This document shows, one piece after another, positions 30,603-40,467 of a DNA stretch of 64,000 bases. Under the pieces are notes generated by a model. It saw only the letters and a program-made list of their open reading frames with translations. It was not told the DNA's origin and did no database searches. The first letter of the stretch is position 1; every line of letters begins with the position of its first letter. The stretch lies in assembly GCF_015482585.1 (NCBI RefSeq), contig NZ_CP049742.1:2139001-2203000 (forward strand). Reading direction: 5' to 3'. The position numbers and the translations under genes are program-made. This DNA comes from Mangrovibacillus cuniculi (GTDB taxonomy: Bacteria > Bacillota > Bacilli > Bacillales > R1DC41).

Positions 30603-32393
30603 TTATTTCGTTAACTCTAAGAATTCCTCCACATCTTGCACGCAAAGCGCTACTCCTTTAGACCAGAAGTCTTCAGATGTCACGTCTTCACCAAGATGTT
30701 TCATCGCTAAGTCTTCTACATTCATTACCGCTGTATCACGAAGTAATGCCATGTAAGACTCTTCGTAATTTCCACCAGCCTCTAACGCTTTTGCATAGAT
30801 GCTTAAAGAGAACAGGTATCCAAACGTGTACGGGAAGTTGTAGAACGGTACACCTGTGATATAGAAATGAAGCTTAGAAGACCAGAAATGTGGATGCGTT
30901 GTTTCGAGAGCACCAGCATAGCCTTCACGTTGCGCTTCTTCCATTAATTCATTCAAGCGTTGGGCAGAAACATACCCTTTAGAACGCTCTGCATAGAATC
31001 TCTTTTCAAATAAGAATCGAGCGTGAATGTTCATGAAGAATGCTACGCTACGTTGTAATTTATCTTCTAATAAAGCAATCTTTTCATCCTTTGTAGTTGC
31101 CTCTTTCACCGCTGCATCTGCTACAATCATCTCTGCAAACGTACTAGCTGTCTCTGCCACGTTCATCGCATAACGACGGTTTAACGGGTGAACCGTACGA
31201 AGTGCATAGGAGTGGAATGCATGACCTAGCTCATGTGCAAGCGTTGCAACGTTGCTCATAGATCCAGAGTACGTCATGAAAATACGAGACTCTTCGCTTA
31301 GTGGGAAACCAGTACAGAATCCACCTGGACGTTTACCAGGGCGATCTTCTGCTTCAATCCAAGACTTTTCAAAAGCTGTTTTAGAGAACGAAGCCATTTC
31401 TGGACCAAATTTTGCAAAGTGCTTTAGGATAAAGTCTGCACCTTCTTGATAAGAAAGCGTTTTTGTTGACTCGCTCACTGGTGCATCTAGGTTGTACCAG
31501 TCCATTTTAGTTTCACCAAGCATTTCTGCTTTTCTATTTAAATAGGAAACAAACGCGTCTTTTTGCTTTTCAATTGCTCCCCACATCGCATTTAACGTAT
31601 CTTCTGTCATGCGATTGTATGCTAAAGGTTCTTTTAAGATTTCTGTCCAGCCACGTTTTTCATAAAGGCGTAAACGGAAACCACCTAGATGATTTAACGT
31701 ACGAGCGAAAAGCTCTTCGTTATCAGCCCATAGCTGCTCAAGCTTTTCAAATACCTCTTTACGAACTTTAGGAGAAGGATGAGAAAGTAAGTTATTGGCT
31801 TGCCCAACAGATAACTCTTTTGTTTCGCCATCCACGTTCACCGTTAATGACAGCATACCGATTAACGTGTCATACATTTCTCCCCAGCCGTGATATCCAT
31901 CAATCGCTAGTGCATTTACCATCGCTTCTTCTGGTCCACTTAATTTCTCTTTCGCTTGCGTACGCCACTCAGACAAAATGAAGTTCCAGAGTGATAAATC
32001 TTCTGTCTCTAGCAACGCTGCAAATACTTCATCTTCCGCAGCCGCCAACGTTTGTTGGAACGTAGTAAATGTAGTAGAGTAACTTGCACGATACCCTGTT
32101 ACCTCACTTTGCAGCGCATCTGCTTTTCGGTCTTTCATATCTTGTGCTTGCAAACAACCTATGTATGCTCCACCTTGAGTTAAAAACTGCATAATTACTT
32201 TTGCATCTTCTATTAAACTTGCTATTAATGATGATTCTTCAGAGGAAGTTGGTGTTGTAAAGTTTGCAACTCGTTCTTCAAATGCATCAATATATTTTTT
32301 CGTCTGGTCTAAATGTGTACGAAGTTCTTTTGATTCACTTCCACCTGCAAATAAAGATTCTAAATCCCATTTTTCAGCATATGCCGTCGTCAT
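30603..32393 (-). CDS. M3-family oligoendopeptidase (PepF-type)
   Basis: Cytosolic zinc metallopeptidase cutting oligopeptides. The 596-residue protein has an N-terminal all-helical PepF/M3 domain and the zinc motif HELGH in ATLAHELGHAFHS near residue 390, with the third ligand Glu in NVAETASTFAE. It is monocistronic between uvrA and yvlA. Family assignment is firm; the exact substrate is not known. Confidence 0.93.
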   Translation of the reverse strand: MTTAYAEKWDLESLFAGGSESKELRTHLDQTKKYIDAFEERVANFTTPTSSEESSLIASLIEDAKVIMQFLTQGGAYIGCLQAQDMKDRKADALQSEVTGYRASYSTTFTTFQQTLAAAEDEVFAALLETEDLSLWNFILSEWRTQAKEKLSGPEEAMVNALAIDGYHGWGEMYDTLIGMLSLTVNVDGETKELSVGQANNLLSHPSPKVRKEVFEKLEQLWADNEELFARTLNHLGGFRLRLYEKRGWTEILKEPLAYNRMTEDTLNAMWGAIEKQKDAFVSYLNRKAEMLGETKMDWYNLDAPVSESTKTLSYQEGADFILKHFAKFGPEMASFSKTAFEKSWIEAEDRPGKRPGGFCTGFPLSEESRIFMTYSGSMSNVATLAHELGHAFHSYALRTVHPLNRRYAMNVAETASTFAEMIVADAAVKEATTKDEKIALLEDKLQRSVAFFMNIHARFLFEKRFYAERSKGYVSAQRLNELMEEAQREGYAGALETTHPHFWSSKLHFYITGVPFYNFPYTFGYLFSLSIYAKALEAGGNYEESYMALLRDTAVMNVEDLAMKHLGEDVTSEDFWSKGVALCVQDVEEFLELTK

Positions 32394-32540
32394 GAGAATT
32401 CCCCCTTAAATAGATTATTCTGACAATACTATTGTACACGAAATACAGAAAATTACGATAAAAAAGTTTCGATTATCGTAATAAAAGTTAAATAAAATTG
32501 AATTTCAAGGACTTTCTCCTATGTACAGGTCACATAAAAA

Positions 32541-32574
32541 AGCTGACAACCGTTTCAACAAACGATTATCAGCT
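32541..32574 (-). terminator. Intrinsic terminator of uvrBA
   Basis: AGCTGACAACCGTTT with AAACGATTATCAGCT (32541-32574) and a T-run on the minus strand. A partial ATGTGACCTGTA remnant of the terminator-tail family follows. Confidence 0.85.
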
Positions 32575-32588
32575 TATCCTTTAACTTT

Positions 32589-35477
32589 CTATTTAGATGT
32601 AGAATACGCATTAGCATCTTCTAGTTCCGCTACACGATCAGCCATACGAATTCGGTCTCTTTCAAGAATCGGTTTTAAATAACGACCTGTATGAGAATCA
32701 GGGTGATCCGCTACTTCTTCTGGTGTACCTGTGGCAATGATTGTCCCACCTTTATCTCCACCTTCAGGTCCAAGATCAATCAAATGATCTGCTGCTTTAA
32801 TAACATCCAGATTATGTTCAATTACCAACACCGTATCACCATTTTCAACCAAACGTTGCAACACGATCAATAGTCTAGAAATATCATCAACATGCAAACC
32901 AGTTGTTGGCTCGTCCAAAATGTAGAAAGATCGACCGGTTGAACGGCGGTGTAGCTCAGAAGCTAATTTCACACGTTGGGCTTCTCCTCCTGACAGCGTC
33001 GTTGCTGGTTGTCCCAATTTCACATATCCGAGTCCGACATCCAAAATAGTTTGTAACTTACGATGGATTTTAGGAATGTTTTCAAAGAACTTCGTCGCAT
33101 CCTCGACTGTCATTTCTAGCACGTCAGAAATATTACTTCCTTTATACTTCACTTCTAATGTTTCTCTGTTATAACGTTTTCCATGACAAACTTCACATGG
33201 TACGTACACATCTGGCAAGAAGTGCATCTCGATTTTGATAATTCCATCCCCGCGACAAGCTTCACATCGTCCACCTTTTACGTTGAAGCTAAACCGTCCT
33301 TTTTTATAACCACGCACTTTCGCTTCGTTCGTTGTCGCAAAAACGTCGCGAATATCATCAAACACTCCTGTATACGTCGCCGGATTGGATCGAGGCGTTC
33401 TTCCAATTGGTGATTGATCAATATCGATTACTTTATCTAACTGATCAATTCCCGTAATCTCTTTATGTTCTCCTGGTTTAGCTTTTGCTTTATGCAGCTT
33501 TTGAGCTAAAGATTTATGAAGAATCTCATTAATTAATGTACTTTTCCCGGATCCTGACACCCCAGTAACAGCAATAAACTGTCCAAGCGGTACATCAACA
33601 CTGACATTTTTTAAGTTGTTTTCTTTAGCACCTTTAATTTGCAGCTTACGACCATCAGACTTTCTTCTTTCCATTGGGAAAGGAATAAATTTTCTACCTG
33701 ATAAATACTGGCCAGTTAAAGATTTTGGATCATCCATTACTTCTCCAGGAGTACCTTGAGAAATAATTTGTCCACCGTGGACACCTGCTCCAGGGCCAAT
33801 ATCAATTAGATAATCTGCTGCCATCATTGTATCTTCATCGTGCTCCACAACAATAAGCGTATTACCAATGTCACGCATACTTTGCAAAGTACCAATTAAA
33901 CGGTCATTATCTCTTTGATGAAGACCGATAGAAGGCTCATCTAAAATGTATAAAACGCCTGTCAGTCTTGAACCGATTTGGGTAGCAAGTCGAATACGCT
34001 GCGCTTCTCCACCAGATAAAGTACCCGCTGAGCGAGACAGTGTTAAGTAATCCAAACCTACGTTAATTAAGAATCCTAGTCTTTCATCAATTTCACGGAG
34101 AATAAGATTTGCAATTTGGCGATCCTTTGGCGATAATTCTAAGCTAGTAAAATAAGTCATCGCGTCTTGAATGGACTTTTCCGTTACTTCACCAACGTGA
34201 ACACCGTTTATCTTAACAGCTAATGATTCTGGTTTTAAACGGTATCCACCACAAGAAGCACAGTGTTGAACAGCCATGTACTGTTCCATTTGCTCACGAA
34301 TATAATCCGAACTTGTCTCACGATATCTTCTCTCAATATTACGTAAAACTCCTTCGAATTCGATCATATTTTCACGTACTTGTCCAAATTCATTCTCGTA
34401 TCGGAAATAGATTTTATCACTACCAGAACCTTTTAAAATCTTATCAAGTTGTGGTTTAGGAAGGTTCTCCACGGGTACATCCATATCAATCCCATAATGG
34501 TTACATACAGATTCCAACAGTTGTGGATAGTACTGCGAGCTAGTTGGTTGCCAAGCGACAATTGCCCCATCTCGTAAAGAAACAGAATGGTCAGGAATAA
34601 CAAGTTCTTTATCTACTTTTAATTTTGTTCCTAGTCCATCACATGTTGGACATGCTCCAAACGGACTGTTGAAAGAAAACATCCTAGGCTCTAATTCTCC
34701 AATGGAAAAACCGCAATGTGGACAAGCATGATGTTCACTAAATAGAAGTTCTTCTTCTCCCATGACATCAATAACCACACGTCCATCCGCAAGACGAAGT
34801 GCTGCTTCAAGTGAATCAGCTAAACGTGGTTCGGAACCTTCTTTCACAACAATTCTGTCCACAATTACTTCAATCGAGTGTTTTTTATTTTTGTCTAGAG
34901 TAATTTCGTCACTTACGTCGAATACTTCACCGTTTACACGCAAACGAACGTATCCTTGTTTTTTCATATCTTCTAGTATTTTGACGTGTGTTCCTTTTCT
35001 ACCAGACACAATTGGTGCCAGCACTTGTATCTTCGTACGTTCTGGATAAGACATAATACGATCTACCATTTGTTCAATTGTTTGAGAGACGATTTCAATC
35101 CCATGATTAGGGCATATCGGTTTCCCTACTCGAGCAAACAAAAGACGTAAGTAATCATAAATCTCTGTTACTGTACCAACAGTAGAACGTGGATTACGAC
35201 TGGTTGTTTTTTGATCTATTGAGATTGCAGGAGACAATCCATCAATTGCGTCTACATCTGGTTTATCCATTTGCCCTAAGAACTGACGTGCATAAGCAGA
35301 CAACGACTCTACATATCTACGTTGTCCCTCTGCATAAATCGTATCGAACGCTAATGAAGACTTACCGGAACCAGATAAGCCAGTTAAGACAACTAGCTTG
35401 TCACGCGGTATCTCCACATCAATGTTTTTTAAATTATGTGCTCTTGCTCCCTTTACAACTATTCGGTCTTTTGCCAT
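32589..35477 (-). CDS. uvrA: Excinuclease ABC subunit A
   Basis: Damage-recognition ATPase of nucleotide-excision repair; loads UvrB. The 962-residue protein has two ABC modules: Walker [15 protein letters not shown] near residue 32 and [13 protein letters not shown] near 643; signatures LSGGEAQRI and LSGGEAQRV. Zinc fingers CPHCGFS...CPTCDG and CEACRGDG...CEVCHG are present, with the C-terminal [10 protein letters not shown] region. It starts two bases after uvrB. Confidence 0.98.
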   Translation of the reverse strand: MAKDRIVVKGARAHNLKNIDVEIPRDKLVVLTGLSGSGKSSLAFDTIYAEGQRRYVESLSAYARQFLGQMDKPDVDAIDGLSPAISIDQKTTSRNPRSTVGTVTEIYDYLRLLFARVGKPICPNHGIEIVSQTIEQMVDRIMSYPERTKIQVLAPIVSGRKGTHVKILEDMKKQGYVRLRVNGEVFDVSDEITLDKNKKHSIEVIVDRIVVKEGSEPRLADSLEAALRLADGRVVIDVMGEEELLFSEHHACPHCGFSIGELEPRMFSFNSPFGACPTCDGLGTKLKVDKELVIPDHSVSLRDGAIVAWQPTSSQYYPQLLESVCNHYGIDMDVPVENLPKPQLDKILKGSGSDKIYFRYENEFGQVRENMIEFEGVLRNIERRYRETSSDYIREQMEQYMAVQHCASCGGYRLKPESLAVKINGVHVGEVTEKSIQDAMTYFTSLELSPKDRQIANLILREIDERLGFLINVGLDYLTLSRSAGTLSGGEAQRIRLATQIGSRLTGVLYILDEPSIGLHQRDNDRLIGTLQSMRDIGNTLIVVEHDEDTMMAADYLIDIGPGAGVHGGQIISQGTPGEVMDDPKSLTGQYLSGRKFIPFPMERRKSDGRKLQIKGAKENNLKNVSVDVPLGQFIAVTGVSGSGKSTLINEILHKSLAQKLHKAKAKPGEHKEITGIDQLDKVIDIDQSPIGRTPRSNPATYTGVFDDIRDVFATTNEAKVRGYKKGRFSFNVKGGRCEACRGDGIIKIEMHFLPDVYVPCEVCHGKRYNRETLEVKYKGSNISDVLEMTVEDATKFFENIPKIHRKLQTILDVGLGYVKLGQPATTLSGGEAQRVKLASELHRRSTGRSFYILDEPTTGLHVDDISRLLIVLQRLVENGDTVLVIEHNLDVIKAADHLIDLGPEGGDKGGTIIATGTPEEVADHPDSHTGRYLKPILERDRIRMADRVAELEDANAYSTSK

Positions 35478-35479
35478 CT

Positions 35480-37450
35480 CTATCCCTCTGCTTTCAACTC
35501 TAGAATCGTGTCTCGAAGCTGCGCTGCTCGCTCGAAGTCTAGTTGTTTAGCTGCTTCTTTCATTTCTATTTCAAGCGACTCTACTAATACCATTCGCTCT
35601 TTTTTCGTTAGTTTTTTCGCTTCCACTAAAGGCTCATCTTGTTCCACGCCTTCTTGCGTAGCGCGAATAACGTCTCGAACTTCTTTTTGTATAGTCATTG
35701 GCGTAATGCCATGCTTTTTATTGTGTTCTTCTTGGATTTCACGACGACGCTTTGTCTCTTCAATCGCTTTTGTCATAGAATCCGTCATCTTATCGGCGTA
35801 CATAATTACGTGACCATTAGAGTTACGAGCTGCACGACCTATAGTTTGGATTAAAGACCTCTCAGAACGTAAGAATCCTTCTTTGTCAGCATCCAAGATC
35901 GTCACAAGCGAAACTTCTGGGATGTCTAAACCTTCTCTTAATAAGTTAATCCCCACAAGAACGTCATATTTACCTAAGCGCAAGTCACGGATAATTTGAA
36001 TTCGTTCTAGCGTTTTTACTTCTGAGTGAAGGTACTGAACTTTAATACCAATGTCTTTTAGATAATCCGTTAAATCTTCAGACATTTTTTTCGTTAAAGT
36101 TGTGACTAACACACGCTCATTCTTATTGATACGGTCTTGAATTTCCCCAAGCAAGTCATCGATTTGACCTTCGATTGGACGGATATCAATTGTAGGGTCC
36201 AACAGTCCAGTTGGTCGAATAATCTGCTCCACAAAATCGGGAGTATGTTCGATTTCATATGGACCTGGAGTTGCGGAAACATAAACTAACTGACTAGCAT
36301 GTTTCTCAAACTCTTGGAACGTTAACGGTCTGTTATCTTTCGCAGATGGCAGACGGAATCCATGGTCTACTAGAACTTGTTTACGAGCTTGGTCCCCATT
36401 AAACATCCCTCTGATTTGAGGAAGCGTAACGTGTGACTCGTCAATTACGATTAACATATCTTTTGGAAAATAATCTAAGAGCGTGTAAGGCGTAGCGCCA
36501 GACTCTCGCAAAGTTAAATGTCTAGAATAGTTCTCGATACCTGAGCAAAAGCCCATTTCTCTCATCATTTCTAAATCATAGCGCGTTCGCTGCTCTAAAC
36601 GCTGTGCTTCTAGCAGTTTGTTTTGTTCATTTAATTCTTCTAATCGCTCCTCTAATTCTGCTTCTATATTTATGATAGCTTTTTTCATTTTTTCTTCGCG
36701 TGTTACGAAGTGAGATGCTGGGAAAATAGCAACATGTTCACGTTCACCTAGAATTTCACCTGTTAACGCATCTACTTCTCGAATACGATCAATCTCGTCT
36801 CCAAAGAACTCTACACGCATACAACGCTCGTCTCTCGATGCAGGGAAAATTTCCACTACATCCCCACGAACACGGAAAGTTCCACGTTGGAAGTCAATAT
36901 CGTTTCTTTCATATTGAACATCTACTAGTTTTCGTAAAAGTTGATTTCTCTCTAGTTCCATTCCAACCCGTAAGGAAACTACTAAATCACGGTATTCCTC
37001 TGGAGATCCAAGACCATATATACAAGATACAGATGCGATGATAATAACATCGTTTCGCTCAAATAAAGAGGACGTTGCAGAGTGGCGCAATTTATCAATT
37101 TCATCATTAATACTAGCGTCTTTTTCTATGTACGTATCAGTTTGTGGGACATACGCCTCTGGTTGATAGTAATCGTAGTAACTAACGAAGTATTCTACAG
37201 CATTGTTCGGAAAAAACTCTTTAAATTCACTATAAAGCTGACCAGCTAATGTTTTGTTGTGGGCAATGATTAGTGTTGGTCGATTCACTTCTTTAATAAC
37301 ATTGGAGATCGTAAAGGTTTTACCAGTTCCTGTAGCACCTAATAATGTTTGATGTCTTTTACCTTCATGGAGACCTTTCACAATTTTCTTAATTGCTTCC
37401 GGCTGATCTCCTTGAGGTGTATACTTGGATACTAATTCAAACTCTTTCAA
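35480..37450 (-). CDS. uvrB: Excinuclease ABC subunit B
   Basis: Helicase-like core of nucleotide-excision repair. The 656-residue protein has Walker [11 protein letters not shown], the damage-verifying beta-hairpin [21 protein letters not shown] region, DESH-type Walker B ([11 protein letters not shown]), motif [11 protein letters not shown] and a C-terminal UVR domain ([19 protein letters not shown]) that contacts UvrC. The start is TTG at 37450 after GGGAGGT. Confidence 0.98.
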   Translation of the reverse strand: MKEFELVSKYTPQGDQPEAIKKIVKGLHEGKRHQTLLGATGTGKTFTISNVIKEVNRPTLIIAHNKTLAGQLYSEFKEFFPNNAVEYFVSYYDYYQPEAYVPQTDTYIEKDASINDEIDKLRHSATSSLFERNDVIIIASVSCIYGLGSPEEYRDLVVSLRVGMELERNQLLRKLVDVQYERNDIDFQRGTFRVRGDVVEIFPASRDERCMRVEFFGDEIDRIREVDALTGEILGEREHVAIFPASHFVTREEKMKKAIINIEAELEERLEELNEQNKLLEAQRLEQRTRYDLEMMREMGFCSGIENYSRHLTLRESGATPYTLLDYFPKDMLIVIDESHVTLPQIRGMFNGDQARKQVLVDHGFRLPSAKDNRPLTFQEFEKHASQLVYVSATPGPYEIEHTPDFVEQIIRPTGLLDPTIDIRPIEGQIDDLLGEIQDRINKNERVLVTTLTKKMSEDLTDYLKDIGIKVQYLHSEVKTLERIQIIRDLRLGKYDVLVGINLLREGLDIPEVSLVTILDADKEGFLRSERSLIQTIGRAARNSNGHVIMYADKMTDSMTKAIEETKRRREIQEEHNKKHGITPMTIQKEVRDVIRATQEGVEQDEPLVEAKKLTKKERMVLVESLEIEMKEAAKQLDFERAAQLRDTILELKAEG

Positions 37451-37570
37451 CAGAGAAATACCTCCCTAAACAGAACAAAGATTCGTTATTTTTATTCTAC
37501 CACAAGCAAGTCATTTTTAACCAACAATATACGAAAGTATGTTCGTTATTTTATTTTTAAAATGAAGGAG

Positions 37571-37630
37571 ACTCATCTAAGAGCAGACCACATCACGTGG
37601 TCAACGATGAGTTGTTACTGGTCACGTAAC
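37571..37630 (-). repeat. Terminator-tail double-hairpin element (copy after csbA)
   Basis: Best-preserved copy. Hairpin A is GTTAC/GTAAC (37614-37618, 37626-37630). The outer arms ACTCATC/GATGAGT (37571-37577, 37606-37612) are perfect. Hairpin B has stem GACCAC/GTGGTC around ATCAC on the plus strand (37586-37602), giving loop GTGAT in the sense strand. The stem differs from GCCAC/GTGGC in other copies, with compensation. Confidence 0.88.
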
Positions 37631-37636
37631 AAAAAA

Positions 37637-37662
37637 ACCAACGATCTACTCCAATCGTCGGT
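37637..37662 (-). terminator. Intrinsic terminator of csbA
   Basis: ACCAACGAT and ATCGTCGGT (one mismatch) with seven T on the minus strand (37630-37636). It overlaps the last codons of csbA. Confidence 0.85.
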
Positions 37663-37879
37663 TTTTATTAATGAGCCAGTTCGCAATCACTAAGCCCAAT
37701 GTTAAGGAAGCTGCATCAATAATGATGAGGCCCCATGTATGCGTATATCCTTTATAAGCGGAAACAGCGATTAATGCTAATGTTAACAACAATGCAACCG
37801 TTCGGCTGTACGTGATGTGTGTAAACAAGATGACAAGGATCGCCGGAAAAAGCATTGCCGATATTACTTTGTCAATCAC
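37646..37879 (-). CDS. csbA: General-stress membrane protein CsbA
   Basis: A 77-residue integral membrane protein with two to three hydrophobic segments (ISAMLFPAILVILF; VALLLTLALIAVSAY; GLIIIDAASLTLGLVIAN) and a charged tail. It closely resembles B. subtilis CsbA, a SigB-dependent protein of unknown function next to uvrB; no SigB promoter could be recognised here. The start is GTG at 37879. The gene precedes uvrB, separated by a terminator and repeat element. Confidence 0.88.
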   Translation of the reverse strand: MIDKVISAMLFPAILVILFTHITYSRTVALLLTLALIAVSAYKGYTHTWGLIIIDAASLTLGLVIANWLINKNRRLE

Positions 37880-37945
37880 TTCACCTGACGCCCCCTTTTA
37901 CTTTAACTATAGGGGACCATAAAGATTTGCGCAAGTCTTAGTACG

Positions 37946-38590
37946 CTATTTTTCTTGACTATTCTGAATGATTCCTTTCGTTATGGAGACCATTTCACTC
38001 TGTTCCACAAATCGTTCTCTCATTAAGTCTGGCAAAATGGATTCCGTAAAAAATTTAACAGACTCCATCTCTTTAAACTTCATAATAGTCGTTAACGCCT
38101 CTTCGTAAATTTCTATGAAGAGCGGTTCTGGATTACCTTTTTGAATTTCTCCAAAAGATTCATATAGTAGGTCAATTTTATCTGCAACCGATAGTATCTT
38201 TCCTTCTAATGTTTCGTCTTTGCCTTCTTTAAATCTTCTAAAGAACGCCTCATGGTATTCAGTCGGTATTTCACGTTCAATAAATTTCGCCGTCATTTCT
38301 TCCTCTACCTGACTAAAAAGTTTTTTCAATTCATGAGAGGCGTACTTTACAGGTGTTTTAATATCTCCAGTGAATAGTTCTGCGTAATCATGGTTGAGCG
38401 CTTTTTCATAAAGCGTCTTCCAATCCACTTCTTGCCCGGATTGTTCTTCGACTGTACCTAAAAATTGCGCGATCTTCGTGACTTTAAATGAGTGACTTGC
38501 CACGGAGTGTAGTTGGTATTTGAACTTTCCTGGACAACGATAGATGTTTTCTAAGTCTGCTAAGCTTTTAAAATATTCATGAACACCCAT
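37946..38590 (-). CDS. HD-domain hydrolase, YfbR-like
   Basis: A 214-residue HD-fold phosphohydrolase with His in LHSVASHSFKVTKIAQ, the HD pair in ALNHDYAELFTGDIKTPVKY, and a later Asp in SVADKIDLLYESF. This matches the YfbR/5'-deoxynucleotidase family, though the substrate is not certain. ATG at 38590 has GCAGGAGTG upstream. It stands alone between csbA and a small membrane gene. Confidence 0.85.
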   Translation of the reverse strand: MGVHEYFKSLADLENIYRCPGKFKYQLHSVASHSFKVTKIAQFLGTVEEQSGQEVDWKTLYEKALNHDYAELFTGDIKTPVKYASHELKKLFSQVEEEMTAKFIEREIPTEYHEAFFRRFKEGKDETLEGKILSVADKIDLLYESFGEIQKGNPEPLFIEIYEEALTTIMKFKEMESVKFFTESILPDLMRERFVEQSEMVSITKGIIQNSQEK

Positions 38591-38649
38591 TACACTCACT
38601 CCTGCAGAAGAATTTTGAATATTCTAACATATATAGACTATCTATTCAA

Positions 38650-38856
38650 TTAGTTTTTGTCGTTTTCATCTTGATTCTTCTTAGCCATTTTCAATAAAGC
38701 TGTTCGTCTGTAACCCGTCCATGCAAGAAGCGCTCCTAATAGCGCACCAATTAACATTTGTACATTAACATATCCAGAAGAGATTAGGCTTGTGACAAAT
38801 GATCCTCCAAATACAACAAAAAAGATTAGTCCAACGAATATAGATATTTTACCCAT
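38650..38856 (-). CDS. Small two-helix membrane protein, unknown
   Basis: I do not recognise this 68-residue protein. It has two hydrophobic segments (ISIFVGLIFFVVFGGSFVTSLI and VQMLIGALLGALLAWTGYRR) and a highly charged C-terminus, AKKNQDENDKN. GAGAGGAGT sets ATG at 38856 (an ATG two codons earlier is too close). It follows the minJ terminator, so it has its own transcript or depends on readthrough. Confidence 0.65.
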   Translation of the reverse strand: MGKISIFVGLIFFVVFGGSFVTSLISSGYVNVQMLIGALLGALLAWTGYRRTALLKMAKKNQDENDKN

Positions 38857-38925
38857 TTTCATACTCCTCTCAAACTCACTGTTCAAAATACGTCTAATTA
38901 TATCGAAAAAGTGATGACGACACAA

Positions 38926-38950
38926 AAAGCCACCCTAAACGGATGGCTTT
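38926..38950 (-). terminator. Intrinsic terminator of minJ
   Basis: AAAGCCACCC and GGATGGCTTT arms (38926-38950) with a short TTTTTGTG run on the minus strand. It begins at the minJ stop. Confidence 0.75.
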
Positions 38951-40143
38951 TATGAAACCTCTGCATTACTATAAGACTTTGTTTCTTCTAAAACGAAAAC
39001 ACCTAATTGATGATGTTCTCCTTCATATAAGGCACGTTGAACTTTACGAATCTCACCATTCAAGTCAAACACCTCAATTTTACAATGTGCAGCATTTTTT
39101 TGAATAGCTTCATATAACTCTCTTTCATTTTTAACAGGGATTCCGTTTACTTTCGACAAAACTTCCCCCGGTACAATTTCCATTTTATCTGCTGGAGAAT
39201 TAGGTACAACCCCAAGTACTTGCAATCCTTTCATCTTTTTCGTATAGAAGAAAGGTTTTGTCTGTTCAATTTTAAAGTGACCATACTGAAGTATTAGTCG
39301 AAGAGCAACAATAAGTCCAAATAAGTACGGAACTGTTACCGGAAGAAAGTACGCTACAGGCACCAAACCTATCGCTAGTATAGAAAGAGCAACTAGTTGT
39401 TTCCCTATAAAATTTATTGCCTCTTTTGCATATCTCGCTTTGATCTTTTTGTGGAAACCTAAGACGAGCGGAACTCCAACAATGTGAAAAGCTGTTTCTC
39501 CTAGATGAATAATTGGCCACCAAGTCGAATCACTGATTGGACCAGTTGGAACTAGGAAGATTAGCGGCAGAAACCACAGACGTTTGGAGTGATGAACTCC
39601 GACGACTTGTCCTCTTTTACTCACTATGGTTCTTGGAGAAGTTGCTTTGCTAGCTTTCGAACGAATGAGAATTCCTTCTACTAGTAGTAGAATTGACATC
39701 AATCCGAACAGTGCGGTCCAATATACAGTTGTTCCCTCTGAGACCTCTAGCCAGGATGGAAGATTTGAAATTACCCCTTGATTTAGGGTGTAAATCATTA
39801 ACGCTGCGAAAGGGACGACATAGGCCATTGATGCAATTTCATAACGGAAACTTAACACGGTAAGCAGCATGACAGAAGTTGTAACTAACAGCCAGGATAG
39901 CGGTAAGACCGGTCCTAATAGAAGAAGGACTGCTGATAAAATTACACCTGCGCCAATACTAATTGGAGTGAAAAACTCGCGGAATTCAAACCAACCGTCA
40001 TGCGCTCTCACATGAAAATGTTTACGTTCTTGTTTGACACGGACGTAACCTAATAAAACACAAAAAGCTACTGCGACATATGTTAATGGATGAATAAATA
40101 TGTATCCCAATCCTTTGACCAACTCTAGTAAAACGGTTCCCAT
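38950..40143 (-). CDS. minJ: Cell-division topological determinant MinJ
   Basis: Polytopic membrane protein bridging DivIVA and MinD at poles and septa in Bacillus. The 397-residue product has about seven hydrophobic helices in residues 1-300 and a C-terminal PDZ domain (LQVLGVVPNSPADKMEIVPGEVLSKVNG). The length equals that of B. subtilis MinJ, and the neighbour ctpB fits. AAGGTGGT precedes ATG at 40143; a codon four positions earlier overlaps the site. Confidence 0.92.
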   Translation of the reverse strand: MGTVLLELVKGLGYIFIHPLTYVAVAFCVLLGYVRVKQERKHFHVRAHDGWFEFREFFTPISIGAGVILSAVLLLLGPVLPLSWLLVTTSVMLLTVLSFRYEIASMAYVVPFAALMIYTLNQGVISNLPSWLEVSEGTTVYWTALFGLMSILLLVEGILIRSKASKATSPRTIVSKRGQVVGVHHSKRLWFLPLIFLVPTGPISDSTWWPIIHLGETAFHIVGVPLVLGFHKKIKARYAKEAINFIGKQLVALSILAIGLVPVAYFLPVTVPYLFGLIVALRLILQYGHFKIEQTKPFFYTKKMKGLQVLGVVPNSPADKMEIVPGEVLSKVNGIPVKNERELYEAIQKNAAHCKIEVFDLNGEIRKVQRALYEGEHHQLGVFVLEETKSYSNAEVS

Positions 40144-40220
40144 GTTGAGTACCACCTTATCAAAAACTATAATACTCTTATTTTATCACACTCCTTTTAC
40201 AAACAGGAATCGATTACCAT

Positions 40221-40260
40221 AAAAAAACACCAAAACTCTACTTTAGTTTGGTGTTTTTTT
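40221..40260. terminator. Bidirectional terminator between ctpB and minJ
   Basis: AAAAAAACACCAAA (40221-40234) and TTTGGTGTTTTTTT (40247-40260) give T-runs on both strands. For ctpB the stop is 207 bases away, with the 20-bp array in between. Confidence 0.85.
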
Positions 40261-40310
40261 ATAGGTTTATTGCTTATGGACTATTTGTGATTCATTATGC
40301 TTGGAGAATT

Positions 40311-40460
40311 GGTCGCTTTCGCTGTAGTTCGGTCGCTTCGGCCGAAGTTCGGTCGCTTTCGCCGGAGTTTGGTCGCTTCTGCCGAAGTTCGGTCGCTTCC
40401 GCCGAAGTTTGGTCGCTTCGGCCGAAGTTCGGTCGCTTTCCCTGAAGTTTGGTCGCTCCA
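40311..40460. repeat. 20-bp tandem array, seven units plus a partial
   Basis: GGTCGCTTYSSCCGAAGTTY begins at 40311, 40331, 40351, 40371, 40391, 40411, 40431 and 40451. It is much richer in G+C than the surrounding sequence. 20 is not a multiple of three, and apparent open frames here are shifted each unit. It lies in the ctpB 3' region. Confidence 0.95.
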
Positions 40461-40467
40461 GTCATTA

